DNA from: Pelecanus crispus
Taxonomy: Eukaryota > Chordata > Aves > Pelecaniformes > Pelecanidae
DNA: 64,000 nucleotides
NCBI RefSeq assembly: GCF_030463565.1
Contig: NC_134659.1
Location: 7,944,511-8,008,510, forward strand
Direction: 5' to 3'
The notes under the pieces were generated by a model, which saw only the letters and a list, made by a program, of their open reading frames with translations, was not told where the DNA came from and ran no database searches. The position numbers and the translations under genes were made by a program. This document shows positions 1-14,200 of the stretch, piece after piece; position 1 is the first letter of the stretch, and each line of letters opens with the position of its first letter.

Positions 1-578
1 CCAAGGCTGGAACAGCCACTTGACCCAGCCAGGAAACCCGGCCCTCCACCCCAGCCGTGAGCCCAACGCAGAGCAGCAGCTCCCCAGCACCCTCCCGGGC
101 TGGGAACACTCTGCCCGTCCCGGCTCAACTCCCTCTCTCCTCCTTTTCCGTTAGCGGGTTTGGTGATTTCCAGCCCTAAGGCTGCGGGGCTGAGAACGCC
201 CCTTCCCCGCAAGCAGCAGCGCTGGCACGCAGAGACAGCGCATCTCGGCCGCCGTCCCCGCACGAGGGCTATCGCGGATCCACGCCTGCGCGACGGGAGC
301 AGCTTTTGGGCCAGCCAGACCCCCAGGCAGACCCCCAGCACCGTTCTGGGCAGCAAAACGCCTCGCAGCCTCTCTGCGCTGACGCAAAGCGGCGACCGGG
401 CTCGGGGCTCCGCAGAACGCACCCGGCCGGCCCGCATCCTTCGAGCTAAGGGGATAACGGGCGGCTTCCGCGGTTAACCCGCGGGGACGGAGCGGCCGAG
501 CGAGGCGGAGCGGACCCAGCCGCGGCTCCGGGGCGCGCCCCGGCCAGGTGCCCGCTCGGGGGGCGAGGGCGGGCTTAC
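1..578 (-). other. ADIPOR1 intron 2 (part), GC-rich
   Basis: This is GC-rich sequence downstream of the ADIPOR1 first coding exon in its direction of transcription. No further ADIPOR1 exon was recognised, and the open frames seen here are compositional. Confidence 0.6.
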
Positions 579-719
579 ACTGGCCGAGCCGGCGGCTCCT
601 TGCTCCCCCTTCTCCTCCAGGAGCGGGCCCAGCTCGGCCAGCTCCAGGTGCGCTCTCTCCCGGCCGGCGGCGGCCAGCCCGTTGCCCTGCCCGGCGGCGG
701 AGGCTTTGCGGGACGCCAT
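579..719 (-). CDS. ADIPOR1: ADIPOR1, first coding exon (adiponectin receptor 1, N-terminus only)
   Basis: This exon encodes 47 residues beginning MASRKASAAGQGNG and containing LELAELGPLLEEKG, which closely matches the cytosolic N-terminus of vertebrate ADIPOR1 (human VELAELGPLLEEKG). ADIPOR1 is a seven-transmembrane PAQR-family receptor that binds adiponectin and signals through ceramidase activity and AMPK/PPAR-alpha. Read on the minus strand, the exon opens after a good acceptor (pyrimidine tract ending CCCCAG, exon from 791), has 72 bases of 5'UTR, starts at ATG 719 and ends at 579 with donor GTAAGC, in phase 0. The transmembrane exons lie beyond the left edge of the window. The start is the first in-frame ATG that preserves the family N-terminus; an upstream in-frame extension is excluded because the acceptor intervenes. 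Confidence 0.9.
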
Positions 720-799
720 GGGGGCGGCGGGGTCGGTGCCGGTGGCCGAGGGCAGCCGGTGCAGGTCCCTCCGCGTCCTTGTGCCGCCGCGCTGGGGAG

Positions 800-1330
800 G
801 GAGGAAGAAGAGCGTCACCGGGAGCCGACGGCCGCGCACCCCGCCCCGGGCCGGGCCCTCCCCGGGGCACCGCCGGGGTCGAGGCCGCCGCCGCCGGCCG
901 GGGGAAGGGGGCAGCGCCCGCCCGCCCGCACTCACCGGCCGCTACATCCCGCGCAGGGCGGCGGCGGCGGCACCGGAAGCAACGCTGCGGGAACGGGCCG
1001 CTTCCGGCCGCGAGGACGGGACGGCGGGGCTCTGCGCGGGTCCCGCTTTCTGATTGGCCGCAGCCGCTGCTTGTCTCCCCCTTCCCCCGCCCCGCCGGCT
1101 GCCGGCCGCTGCGATTGGTCCGAGCCGCCCACCGGAGGTGCCGGCGGGGGGGCGCTCTAGCCCGGCCGCGCGTCTCTCTGGCCGCGCCCTCGGCTGCCCC
1201 CTACAGGCGGGGCGCGGCGCCGCGCCGGCAGCGCCACCTCCGGGAGTCCCGTGATGGCGGCGGGCGGGCCCGGGGGGAGCGGGGAGCGCCGGGAGGCTCC
1301 GCACCCCGCGGCCGTACCGGGGAGCGGCGG
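800..1330. promoter_or_regulatory. CpG-island promoter of ADIPOR1, possibly shared with the divergent tetraspanin
   Basis: The stretch is very GC- and CpG-rich. It carries two inverted CCAAT boxes (ATTGG at 1053-1057 and 1114-1118, reading CCAAT on the minus strand) and ETS-type CCGGAAGC/CTTCCGG motifs near 973 and 1001. There is no TATA box. The CCAAT orientation and the donor at 935 favour minus-strand initiation for ADIPOR1. The tetraspanin starts on the opposite strand within about 1 kb and may use the same island. Confidence 0.65.
936..1005 (-). other. ADIPOR1: probable non-coding first exon of ADIPOR1
   Basis: On the minus strand a strong donor (GTGAGT, intron from 935) follows GC-rich sequence about 145 bases upstream of the exon 2 acceptor. 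This fits a short 5'UTR exon; vertebrate ADIPOR1 genes have a non-coding exon 1. The upstream limit, meaning the transcription start, is an estimate from the position of the CCAAT and ETS motifs. Confidence 0.55.
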
Positions 1331-2054
1331 CAGAGGCGAGGGCCGCGCCTGCGTCCCCCTTAGGCCTGCAGATGCAGTGACGCTGCTGCCCCGTTACTGC
1401 ATCAGCGCCGGCCCGAGAGAGACCCCCGTCGTCTGTCCGTCCCTGTCCCTCTGTCCCCAACGGCTGCCGGCCACCCTGGCACCGCGGGTCCCCACTGAAG
1501 GCCGTCGAGGGCTTCCCCAGCTGCCGACAGCCCCGGCGAGCAAATGTCCGCAGCAATAATTGATGGCCGCGGTCGCCCTCGGCCTGTCGGGGCCGGCTCG
1601 TCTTTCCCTGCCCAGAGGTTTAATTACCTGCGCTAACGACAGCCGGGGCCGGAGACTCCCGTCCGCCCTCCACCGCCGCCCGGCACAATGGCGGATCCTG
1701 TTCCCCATCAATCATTCATGCCCCTGCCGCCTGAAGGGGTTTCTCCGGGGCAGCTTGACCGGGAGGGGAGGGGGGGATTTTCCAGCCTTCCCGGCATTAA
1801 GCGGTGCTGGGGCAGGCGGGAGGCGTCTGGGTCCCCCACTGTCCCCACAGGGTGAGCGGTGGTGGGGTTTGGAGGGGACACAGGGTTTGGGGTGGGTTTG
1901 GGGGTGCAGCGGGAGATGGTGGGGGCTGGGAGATGCTCTGGGGATTTTGGGGGGCTGCGTGCTGGTGGGGGGCAACCCCGTGTCCTGCCGGAGCCGGGGG
2001 GGCCAGGCCGGGTCGGGGCTGGCTGCGGCCTGGCCTCCGCTCTCCCCTCCGCAG
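1331..2054 (+). other. upstream/5' intron sequence of the tetraspanin gene
   Basis: This is GC-rich sequence between the island and the first coding exon. An acceptor (CTCCGCAG ending at 2054) shows that the coding exon is preceded by an intron, so at least one non-coding exon should lie in this stretch or in the island. I could not fix it. G-rich runs from 1750 to 1960 look like low-complexity intron. Confidence 0.4.
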
Positions 2055-2090
2055 GGACGAGCGCTGCCGTGTCCCCGCCGCAGCGTCCCC

Positions 2091-4874
2091 ATGGGTGTCT
2101 TGAGCTGCGTGAAGTACCTGGTGTTCGTCTTCAACGTGCTGGTGTTTGTGAGTCCGCCTGGGCCCCACGGGTGGAGGGGACCCGTCCCCGGGGCGCGACG
2201 TCCCCGGCCGGCACCGGTCCACGGGAGGGGACCCCAGCAGAGGTTGGAGCGTCCCCAGTCCCCGTGGGGTGCCTGGGGCCGGTCCCCGCGCCCCGTAACC
2301 GCAGCGTGTCCCACAGGCCGGGGGGACGTGCCTGGCGGGCGTGGGGGTCTGGGTGGCCGTGGACCCGGCTGGCTTACAGGACGTCGTGGCTGCCAAGCCC
2401 GTGCTGAGCGCGGGCGCCTACCTGCTGCTGGCCGTGGGCATCGCCCTCACGCTGCTGGGCTTCCTGGGCTGCTGTGGGGCCCTGCGCCGGAGCCGGCCGC
2501 TGCTGCTGCTGGTGAGAGAGGGGAGACGGGTGGGAAGGCGGCGGCCGCGGGATGCGGGGAGCCGGGTGGGCGGGGGGCTGCGGGGTGCAGGAGCCAGGGG
2601 ATGGAGGGTGTTGGGGGATGCGGGGTGTCCTCGGGGCAGCCAGAAAGGCAGCGTTCCCCATCCTGGCCCCGTCAGCCCTCAGTGCGCATCCCAGTCCAGT
2701 CCCCGCCTTGTGAGTCTGAATTTAGAGCCCTGAGGATTTTATGAAGCCACTGAGCGGGGTCACTTCTCTCTGAAGCCGCTGCCTTGTCCCACACGGCATT
2801 TCCGAGCTTTCCCCCTCAATGGTGAGGGTTAGGAACCCCTTTCTGAGCACCGGCACCCCAATTTCCCCAGCCCCTGGCAGCCAGTGCTTGTTTTTAACCC
2901 GCCGCCTTGCAGCCGCGGTGCTCGGAGATGTGGCATCTGTCCCCGTCTCACAGGGCATGGGCCCCTGCAGAGGAGGGGAGGAACAGCCGAGCGAGCTGCC
3001 CGCGGGGTCGGGCTGGGCTCTGACTCCTTCATCCCGCTGCCTTCCAGTTCTTCATCCTTGTAAGCCTCATCTTCGTCACGCAGCTCGTTGGGGCTGTTCT
3101 CTTCCTGGTGCACTGGAAGCAGGTACCATCCCCGCGCCCTGACGCCGTGCCCAGCCCCTCGCCTCCCTCCATCACGCCATGGGTCGTGGCCCCGAGCCCC
3201 CCGGGGACTGGGACTGGCACGGGGATGTCCTTTCTCACCCTCACCTTCATCACCAGCACCCTGACACAAGCCTGAACCCGGGTGGGTGGGTCCCCATGGC
3301 CCCTCGAAGAGAGCTGGTGCCCTGGCCAGCGCGGGGCTGGGCAGGGGTGGGTTAGGGTGGGTGCGCAGCCCCCACGGCCCCGTCCCTGGTACCGGTCCCC
3401 CAGTGCTCACAGATGGCACCGATCCCAAAGATCCAGCCGGAGCTCTTCCTGTCCCAGCTGCGGAGGAACTACCGCGGGGACGAGGGTGCCGAGGTCTTCT
3501 CTGCCGCCTGGAACACCCTCATGGTCACGGTGAGCAGCCGGGAGGGTCCTGGTAAGCTGGGGGGGGGGGGGGGGGGGCGTGGAGCACCCATGGGACCTGC
3601 CGAGGGTGACTCCAAACACAGGCGAGGGGCTCGTGGACCCCAGCCAGACACTGAGCGCCACGCTGGGCTGTTCCCCTCCCTCCATTTCCCTAAGCGACGT
3701 GTGCCACCTCCCTCGTTTTGACAGCATGTTGATGGCGTTTCCCTTCTGTTTCAGTTCTCATGTTGTGGCGTTTTAGGACCCGAAGACTTTGGGAATGGCT
3801 CCCGCTTCCAGGAGCTGCACCCGGGGACGCCCTGGCCGCGGGCGTGCTGCGCCCGGGACGGGCTCCTGCAGGCGGGCGAGCTGCGGGGCTGGGAGCAGTG
3901 CCAGGAGAGGAGCCCCGGCTACATCCATGAGCAGGTAGGACACGACCCTGCCCCATCCCTGTCCTGTCCCCAGTGTCCCCAGCACTTCCCAGGCCCGTGG
4001 CAGCAGCACCCTCTGCCCCTGAGCACCGGGGACAGGAGCCTGGGACACTGCCTGCCCGTGGTCCTGCAGCCTGGTGACTCCCAAAGCCCCCAAGCTCCTG
4101 TCCCACCACGGTGGCCCCCCAAAAACCCCGATCTCCCCAGACCTTGGTCACCGAGCTCCCTGCAGCCGTGGGGAGCCCCTCCAGCGTCTCCCTCCCCGCA
4201 GGGCTGCTTCTCCGCCTTCGGCAGGACCTTACAGAAGCACATCTCCGTCCCTGGGGCTTGCAGCTTGGCCGTGCTGGGCATCGAGGTACTGAGCAGGGCC
4301 GGAGAGGACAGGGCGGATGGGGAGGGACAGGGCAGGGAGTGGGTCGCCTTGCATGGGCTCTTTTTGCCAGGATCTGCGGGTGAAGGGACCACAAAGGGGC
4401 TCAGGGTGGACCCACCCGAGCCTCCCGCCGTCACGCTCACACCTAGAAAGCAGGGGCACGTACCGGGGGTCTGCCTCAGGGTGCGAAGCCAGCCTCCCGC
4501 TGCCGATGAGTCGGGTTAAAGGACTGGGGAGCGAGGAGGCTGTTTTGCTCCCGCAGGCCCTGGAGGGGAGGTGTGTCAGGCTCCCTGCAGGCCTCCGGAA
4601 GGTCGGAAGCGCTGCCTCCATCACGGCGTCCCCTGTGCAGCCCCGGGGCGGCTGGCGTGCGGCCCCTCGAGAGGCACAGCGGTCGCCCCGTGACTGGTTA
4701 GACCGGGCGCGGAGCACAGCGGTCCGTTAGCCTTCGGGCTCTCAGATGCCAGCAGGCAGCCGCAGCATGCTGTAAGCACGGCCCTGCAGCGGGGGGCTAA
4801 CCTGCTCCCCCCTCCTGTCCTTTCAGATCTTCGCCATGTTCTTTGCCTTTTGCCTTTATTACAACTTCGACTGA
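2091..4874 (+). CDS. tetraspanin, TSPAN18-like, complete
   Basis: Seven coding exons join in phase 0: 2091-2147, 2317-2511, 3048-3122, 3404 (or 3413)-3529, 3755-3934, 4202-4285 and 4827-4874. The product is 251 or 254 aa; human TSPAN18 is about 248. It has a short cytosolic N-terminus ([15 protein letters not shown]), four hydrophobic segments and a large extracellular loop with CCGV, ACC, EQC and QGC cysteines, the tetraspanin signature. [17 protein letters not shown] and [11 protein letters not shown] resemble TSPAN18 ([27 protein letters not shown]). Tetraspanins organise membrane microdomains with integrins and other partners. The acceptor of exon 4 is ambiguous between CCCCAG at 3403 and CACAG at 3412; both keep the frame. 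The family is certain, but assignment as TSPAN18 rather than a close paralogue is not. It ends about 1 kb from the end of the convergent UBE2T. Confidence 0.88.
3560..3577 (+). repeat. poly-G tract in a tetraspanin intron
   Basis: An uninterrupted G run of about 18 bases lies shortly after the donor of exon 4. It is a potential G-quadruplex and a site of length polymorphism or assembly error. Confidence 0.8.
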
Positions 4875-5907
4875 GCGGGATGAAGCGCGGCAGAGACAAG
4901 CCAAGGGCTTTGGAAAGAGCAGCAGGCAAGGATACTCATTTCCTAGTGTACCAGAGCATGGCTCTGTAGTTCAGCATGCCGATTACTTCCCCGAGTCCTG
5001 TCTCTGCTCCAGCAGGCACGTAAGGATGGGCCTGGCTCGCTTTTCTTGGAGCGGGGATGGGACACAGGTTGAATTCCTTGCAGGCAACCATGCAGAGCAG
5101 GAGCCCGAGCATCAAACTTGCTCCCGCTGCGATCTGCCATGGGTCTTCACAAAATTCAACACCTCTGCCCACTGCGCACCGTCCGACCTGCTGCACCACC
5201 AACTGGCCTCCTTCCTTCCCCATCCTCTCCAGCTTCTTGCCCTGCGTGTCACCGCCCGGACCCCCTGCTCGCTTCCACACCCGTCCCGCTCCCAGACCCC
5301 CGGGCTCCCTCTGGGCTTTTCTTCACCCCTCTCAGCCGGTGCCTCCTGGAGATGCAGCAGCATCGAGAGGCAGCCCGCGTCACGCCCAAGGTGCAAGCGA
5401 ATCCAACGGGCTGCTCTAGGAGCAGGAGTTTGAAGGCTTCGGAGTCTTAAGTGTTAATGACCGACTTACCCTTCAGCAGCCTTGACGTTACAAGGCAAGT
5501 GAAGCCTTTACTAGAGAAGGATTTCCACAAACTAGTCCTAATGTGTCTGTTGCTCAGCTTCTGCTCTCAGTTTGTTCCGAGGCAGGGACAGTAAAACAGA
5601 AACTGAAATACCTGGTGCTGTTCCCATTTCTCCGAGTGAAAGCTGGAAAATGGGAAGCTGAACCAGTACTTCCAATTTTTCTTTTCTTCGGAATATTCCA
5701 AAAACTCCACACAACAAAACAGAAAAATATCTATAAATTAAAGCTTTATATTTTGTTTATATAACAGAACTTTTCACAAAAAAACCCTACAAAATAGAAA
5801 AACAAAGCCTGCTACAGCCACATATTGGTTAAAATATTTAGGTATACCTGTGTAAAGAAACAGACAGTGAAAGCAAAGGTGACAGCCACAACAAGAACAA
5901 AAACCAC
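4875..5907. other. 3'UTRs of two convergent genes
   Basis: This is the roughly 1-kb gap between the stop codons of the plus-strand tetraspanin and minus-strand UBE2T. No further gene was recognised. An AT-rich patch at 5690-5780 holds an ATTAAA on the plus strand (5737-5742) and a TATAAA-like hexamer on the minus strand, so the two 3' ends probably meet or overlap there. Confidence 0.55.
5737..5742 (+). terminator. candidate variant poly(A) signal (ATTAAA), tetraspanin
   Basis: ATTAAA is the commonest variant poly(A) hexamer, and I saw no AATAAA between the stop codon and this point. The reverse strand of the same patch offers TATAAA-type hexamers for UBE2T. Confidence 0.35.
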
Positions 5908-9365
<3,458 letters not shown>

Positions 9366-9379
9366 CGTGCTGAAACTCT

Positions 9380-10420
9380 AAGAGAGTGGACTTTAGTGCT
9401 GGCAAAATTAGCTTTTCAAAAATAGCACTTAATATTGAGATTTTTTTTTTTTTTTTTTTTGGCTAAGGAGAATTAACCTGGGTTTCAAGCTGTTATCCTG
9501 ATGTGATAACCGGAGTCTCAGGAGCCTGTTCCTGGAGCTGCTCTCGCATCCAGCTGGAGGAGGAGAACGGAGTCGTCACCCTTTACAGCCAGCCCTACTC
9601 CCCGGTCCCCAGCCGAGTCGAACAAACCCTCGCAGCCCGCGACCGGGCTCCACACCCCCGCGGGACCGTCACACCTGCGCTGGGATGAGCCTTGTCCTTC
9701 ACGGAGGGGGAGCCCCGCAGCCCTGCCAGGGCCATCTGGGGGCACCCAGAGGTGCCTTACACCGGGGCACCCACCAGTGCCCCCCTCCTCCACCCCCCAG
9801 CAGACGGGGACCCTCCTGCCACCCCAAAGGCACCCCGCTCCCCCTTCCTGCGGGGGAGGAAAACCCAAAGCTGCCTGAGGGACGGGGTACTCCCTACACA
9901 GCAACGCCCGTGACCCCCCCAAGGCAGGGACCCCCCTCCTCCCGAGCTCAGGACCCCACCTCCCAGGGACAGGGACCCCCCCGGCCCACCCTGAGTGGGG
10001 ACAGCGGGGACCTGGCCCACATAACCCGCCCCAGCCCACCCACCGACCCCGAAGGAGGGGGGAGCCCGCCCTGGAGTGGCTGCACCCCCCAGGCCTCCCC
10101 CCCCGCCCCCCGGGGGCAGGTAACCCCACACAGACCAGCCCCCCCCCCCCCCCCTCAGAGCCCCCTAACCCCCCAGCCCGGCTGCCCCCACAGAGCAGCA
10201 GTGCCCCCCCCCCCCAGAGGGGACCCCGCTCCCTCAGCCCCCTCACACGGACACGAACAGCCCCCCCCCCCCCCCCCCCAAAGATGGGAACGGCCTCCCG
10301 TGGCCTGACCCCACAGCGTCCCGCCAAGAGCAGCCTCTCCGCCAGCCTCGCTACTTCCTAATTAACCCCCTCAGCCTAACTAATTAACCCCCCCAGCCTA
10401 ATTACCGCCCCGAGCGGCCC
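9380..10420 (-). other. UBE2T 5' intron, C-rich low-complexity sequence
   Basis: The UBE2T start codon lies only a few bases inside its exon, with minus-strand acceptor candidates at 9370-9379, so a non-coding first exon upstream is expected. The stretch holds a poly-T run (9441-9460) and, from 9650, dense C runs including uninterrupted poly-C near 10137-10155 and 10261-10279. Long open frames on both strands here follow the base composition and match no known protein. Confidence 0.5.
10358..10406. repeat. short tandem repeat with TAATTA cores
   Basis: Two and a half copies of a roughly 23-bp unit containing CTAATTAACCCCC lie in tandem, with a third TAATTA-like copy (CTAATTACCG). TAATTA is the core of many homeodomain sites, but the array may be a simple duplication in the CpG-island shore. 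Confidence 0.4.
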
Positions 10421-11110
10421 CCCCGCTCCGACGCCCCCCCTCACACAGCCGCGGCGGGAGGCGGCGGCGCGGCCCCGGGCGGGGGCGGGACTTCCCCCGG
10501 CGCCTAGCAACGCCCCGGGCAGCCCCGCCCCCCGGCCCGCTACGCCGGCGCTGATTGGCTACCGTTCAGCCCCGCCCCCTCGGCGGCGGCCGTTCGAATT
10601 CGAAGCGGAGGGGCGCTGCCATTGGAAGAGCCCTGCCGCGAGGCGCACAAGCCCCGCCCCCTGAATGCCACCCCGCCGTAGGGGCGTGGCCTGCGCAGAG
10701 CGGGGCGAGCCGCGGGCGGGGGCGGAGCGGGGCTGGGGGGGGCTGAGGGGGCCCGGGGCCGCCCCGCCGCCATGGGCCGCCCGCCCCCGGCCCTAAACCA
10801 CGTTAAACGCCCGCGGGCAGCGGGCAGGGCCCCGATAGGGGCGGCCTTGCTTCCCCCCCGCTTCCGCGCCGAGCGGCCCTTGCGTAACCGCGGCGGCCCG
10901 GCCCGGCCCGGCCCCTCCTCCCCTCCCCTCCCCCGGCCGGCGTTGTGTAACCGGGCACCGCGGCGCTCCGGGAGCAACCGGCTGCCGGGCCCGCTGCGCC
11001 CCCGGGCCGCGGGGAAGGAGGTAAACGCGGGCCGTGGGCGGTGGGAGCCGCGGCGGGGGCGTGGGGCCGGGCCGGGCCGTTCGCCCCCCGCCCGCTGCGG
11101 GGCCGCCGCT
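10420..11110. promoter_or_regulatory. CpG-island promoter of UBE2T, possibly also of CRY4
   Basis: This is a strong CpG island. On the minus strand it reads CCAAT (10625-10621), TTCGAATTCGAA (10604-10593), a GC box (10581-10570) and CCAAT again (10558-10554). CCAAT boxes a short distance upstream of a TTCGAA (CHR-like) element are typical of cell-cycle promoters bound by NF-Y and DREAM, and UBE2T is a proliferation gene. On the plus strand a donor-like AG/GTAAAC at 11021 could end a non-coding first exon of CRY4, but this is only an inference. Confidence 0.55.
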
Positions 11111-11118
11111 GGGCCGCC

Positions 11119-11280
11119 CCTTCCCCCCCCCGTCCTCGCCCCTTCCCCCCCGCCGTCCTCGCCCCTTCCCCCCCGCCGTCCTCGCCCCTTCCCCGCCGTC
11201 CTCGCCCCTTCCCCGCCGTCCTCGCCCCTTCCCCCCCCCGTCCTCGCCCCTTCCCCGCCGTCCTCGCCCCTTCCCCGCCC
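11119..11280 (+). repeat. C-rich minisatellite, about 7 copies of a 20-23 bp unit
   Basis: The unit CGTCCTCGCCCCTTCCCCGC is repeated about seven times with variable C-run length (CCCC to CCCCCCCCC). It lies at the CRY4-facing edge of the CpG island. Apparent peptides rich in Pro-Ser or Gly-Arg are artefacts of the repeat. Confidence 0.85.
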
Positions 11281-14200
11281 GCCCGCGGGCCCCGGCCCGA
11301 CCCCCGGCCCGGGCAGGGGTCCCTGGGCCGCTGCGGGGCAAGAGCCGGCCCAGCCCCTGGTTTTGGGGCTCTTCTGGCGCGACTTAACATGCCATTTTCT
11401 TGTATGGGCTGCTGCATGTAGCACTTTATTTATCACCTAAGCTGTTAGAGCAAGAGAAATAACACGGAAGCGTTGGATCAACAGCAGCCTCAGGCCTGGC
11501 TCGGTGTGGGGACCGGGATTGTGTGACCCAAATTCATGCAAAAAATTGGGATTCTTCTGAAATCCCAATTAAGGAATTGTTCTCAAGCCTGTCAAATCAG
11601 AATGCCCTTAAACAACTTCACGGTGACAATTATTCCACTTCAAAAGCCCAAATGGTGGTTCCAGAGGGCAGTCGCGAAGCTGCTTTTCCAGCTGGCTGAC
11701 GCGTGTATTTAAAGCTTTATAATTGCGTTACTGTCACTTCTAAGCGGACAGGCTTACAGCCAAGGAGAGGATCTGTGGTTTGACTTGACAATTGAGAGTG
11801 CCTGCAGAGGAAATTAAACTGTTAAAAGTTTTCCTTCCCAGCTCGTGGGCCTCGGTCCGTACGTGCAGGGCTCCGAGGCGCGGCGGGCCGGAGGGCGGTG
11901 AGCCGGCTGCGATCCTCCTCTCTCGGGAATGATACGAAAGCCTCGAGTTGCTCAGACCATGTTTGATGCGGAATCCACCCCGATGCATATAGTTATGGTA
12001 TTTAGGAGTGTTTAAACCTGGGTAACTCATTTCTCAATGCTTGTAGGAGCAGGAGCAGCACAGCTGGATCTGGATGGCGATGCTCTGACGGCCGCTGGAT
12101 CCCTCCAGCAGATCTCTGCCTGCAGAGAGAAATGCTTATCAGCGGGAGAGCCAGGAGCCGCAGTTCCGTGGCATCCTTTTTTGGGGGCAACATGGCGTAA
12201 AGACGCCGGAGCGTCAGCCAGGTGACCCTCGAGGTGAGGCCCAGTTGTCTGATTTGGGGTTTTCCCTGCTGTGTGTTGTGTACCTCTCCCAAAGCGCGGG
12301 GATGCCTCAGGTGCGAGGTGCGTTTTCTGCCTGCGCTGGTTGATTTTTGAGGCACGGACATAATTCAGACGTGGCAGGGAGTCTGCCCGGCCTTGCTGGG
12401 TGAACGGCCTCAACTCCGCAGTTCATGGAGAGTCAGAAGAGTCACGGTGGGTAAATCCCAACACAGAGTCGATCGGCAGACAGCGCCCACTCTGCCTTCT
12501 CCCCGTCATCCCAGAGGATCTTCCCCTTCCTCCTGACAGGGCTGGAGTGTCCAATGGTGCAGTCCCTCGGTGCTGAGCCACCACCTCCTTTCGAACACCT
12601 CCCGTAGTGCTGCTGGGCTGCACCAGCGATCCCACCCTGTTCCTTGCCACCCGGCAGTGGGTCCCAGCTCCCACCCGGCCCTGACACCTCTTCAGCTTTG
12701 GGCTCGCTCCCTCCCCAGCGTGCCCCAGCCCCCTTTCATGGAGCCCCTGCTCCCCACCAGCTCCAATTCCCCCAGCCCCCTGTGCTGGGATCCCCAGAGC
12801 TGTTCCTAACCCTGGCCCCGCAGCCTGCCCTGGCTCGGTGTCCCCCTGCCCCGTGCCCAATCCCTCCCAGTCCCTGCCCTGGTGTGGCCCTGCTCCCCAT
12901 GGCTGTGTCCCGCTGGCTCTGCAGGGGCTGCCACCACTGGAAGGGATGGGGTGGGCCCCCCGCCCCATTGGACACCCCCCCCGGGACACCCTGGGCTCGG
13001 GGCCATCCCATGGGCTTTGTGGGGCTGGCAGACCCCAGGTTTGGGCTGGCCCCAGGTTTGGGCTGGCCCCATGGGCTGCATGGGACCCCAAGTTTGGTGT
13101 TAGCCCATAGGTTGTATGGGCTCAGGGTGACCCCATAGGCTATGTGGGGGTGCAGGGCCCTGGGCTTGGGGCAGCCCCACGGGCTGCGTCCTGAGATGGT
13201 GGCGTTCCCAGGGGCCACGTGGGGCTGCGGAGCCCCGGGCTCAGCGCAGCCTTCTAGGCTGTGCGGGGCCAAGGGGCGCTGGGCTTGGGGTGGTCCTGTG
13301 GGCTTGGTGGGGCTGCCAGGCCCTGGGCTTGGGGTGGCCCTGCAGACCACGTGGGGCCGCAGGGCTTGGGATGGCCCCAATGTTCTGGGGACCGGGCAGC
13401 CCCCGACTCAGGGCAGCCCCTCGCTGGGGCCAGCTGGTGCAGGCTGGTCCTGTGCTCCCGCCGTGGGATGCAGGGGACTTTGCATGGTTTCCTACCCAAA
13501 AGTGCCATCTGGGTGCTCCCCCTGAGCAGTGGGAGAGTCACCTTGTTTTTCCTGTTCTCCCAGGATGTGTGGGCAAGGCGGTGCTGGAGCTGGGGCACAA
13601 GGCAGAGCACCCCGCAAAGCCCAGACCCCCGTGTTCGGCTCTGCGCGGTGCTGCCCAGAGCCCGCAGATTTGCAGGGTTTGCTTCTCGGGGGGTTGCAAT
13701 GGGCTGTGTCACGGCCTGGGAGCGCAACTGGGTTTGTCTCGGTGATGCTGATGAGTGTTTTTGGGAACAGGGCAAGTCACGTCATCTTTTATGAGGCTGG
13801 TAAAGCTGTTGATTGTGGGTTGAGCGGGGCCAGGGGGCTAAGCCGCCTATTGCAGCCATTTGGGAGGGCGAGTGGAGCAGTTTGGCTGGAAGAGCTGAGC
13901 TGGATTAGAGACGATTGTTTGGTTCTTTGCTAATCCCTAATCTCTTAATGCTTCTCTGGGTGGTAACGCTTGAATTAGAAGCAGGTGTGGACCCACCTCG
14001 GAGGTGGGTGCTAGGCTTCTCCCCTTCTCCGTGGAGGGAGCAAGCTGGGGAGCCCTTGCTGGGTTAGGTACAAACACAAGGTGGCAGCTGGGCTCGTCGT
14101 TTCTGTTTGCTGCCGTCTGCAGAGTCCATCAGCAGAGCAGCCAGCAGTTGTGGGGCACTTTCTTAGACTTTGCCCTGAGCTACCCCAGACTGAGAGCCAA

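Noticed and set aside
151-1363. Long overlapping open frames on both strands in the first 1.3 kb
   Set aside because: They follow from GC-rich, stop-poor CpG-island sequence. Only the 47-residue ADIPOR1 exon has homology and splice sites.
9518-10327. A 269-codon Gly/Arg-rich minus-strand frame and a Pro-rich plus-strand frame upstream of UBE2T
   Set aside because: They are compositional translation of poly-C/poly-G sequence with no homology, and they lie in the expected UBE2T 5' intron.
10540-11440. Several 180-300 codon frames across the CpG island and minisatellite
   Set aside because: They are repeat-encoded Gly-Glu-Asp or Pro-Ser peptides present in multiple frames at once, typical of a 20-23 bp tandem array.
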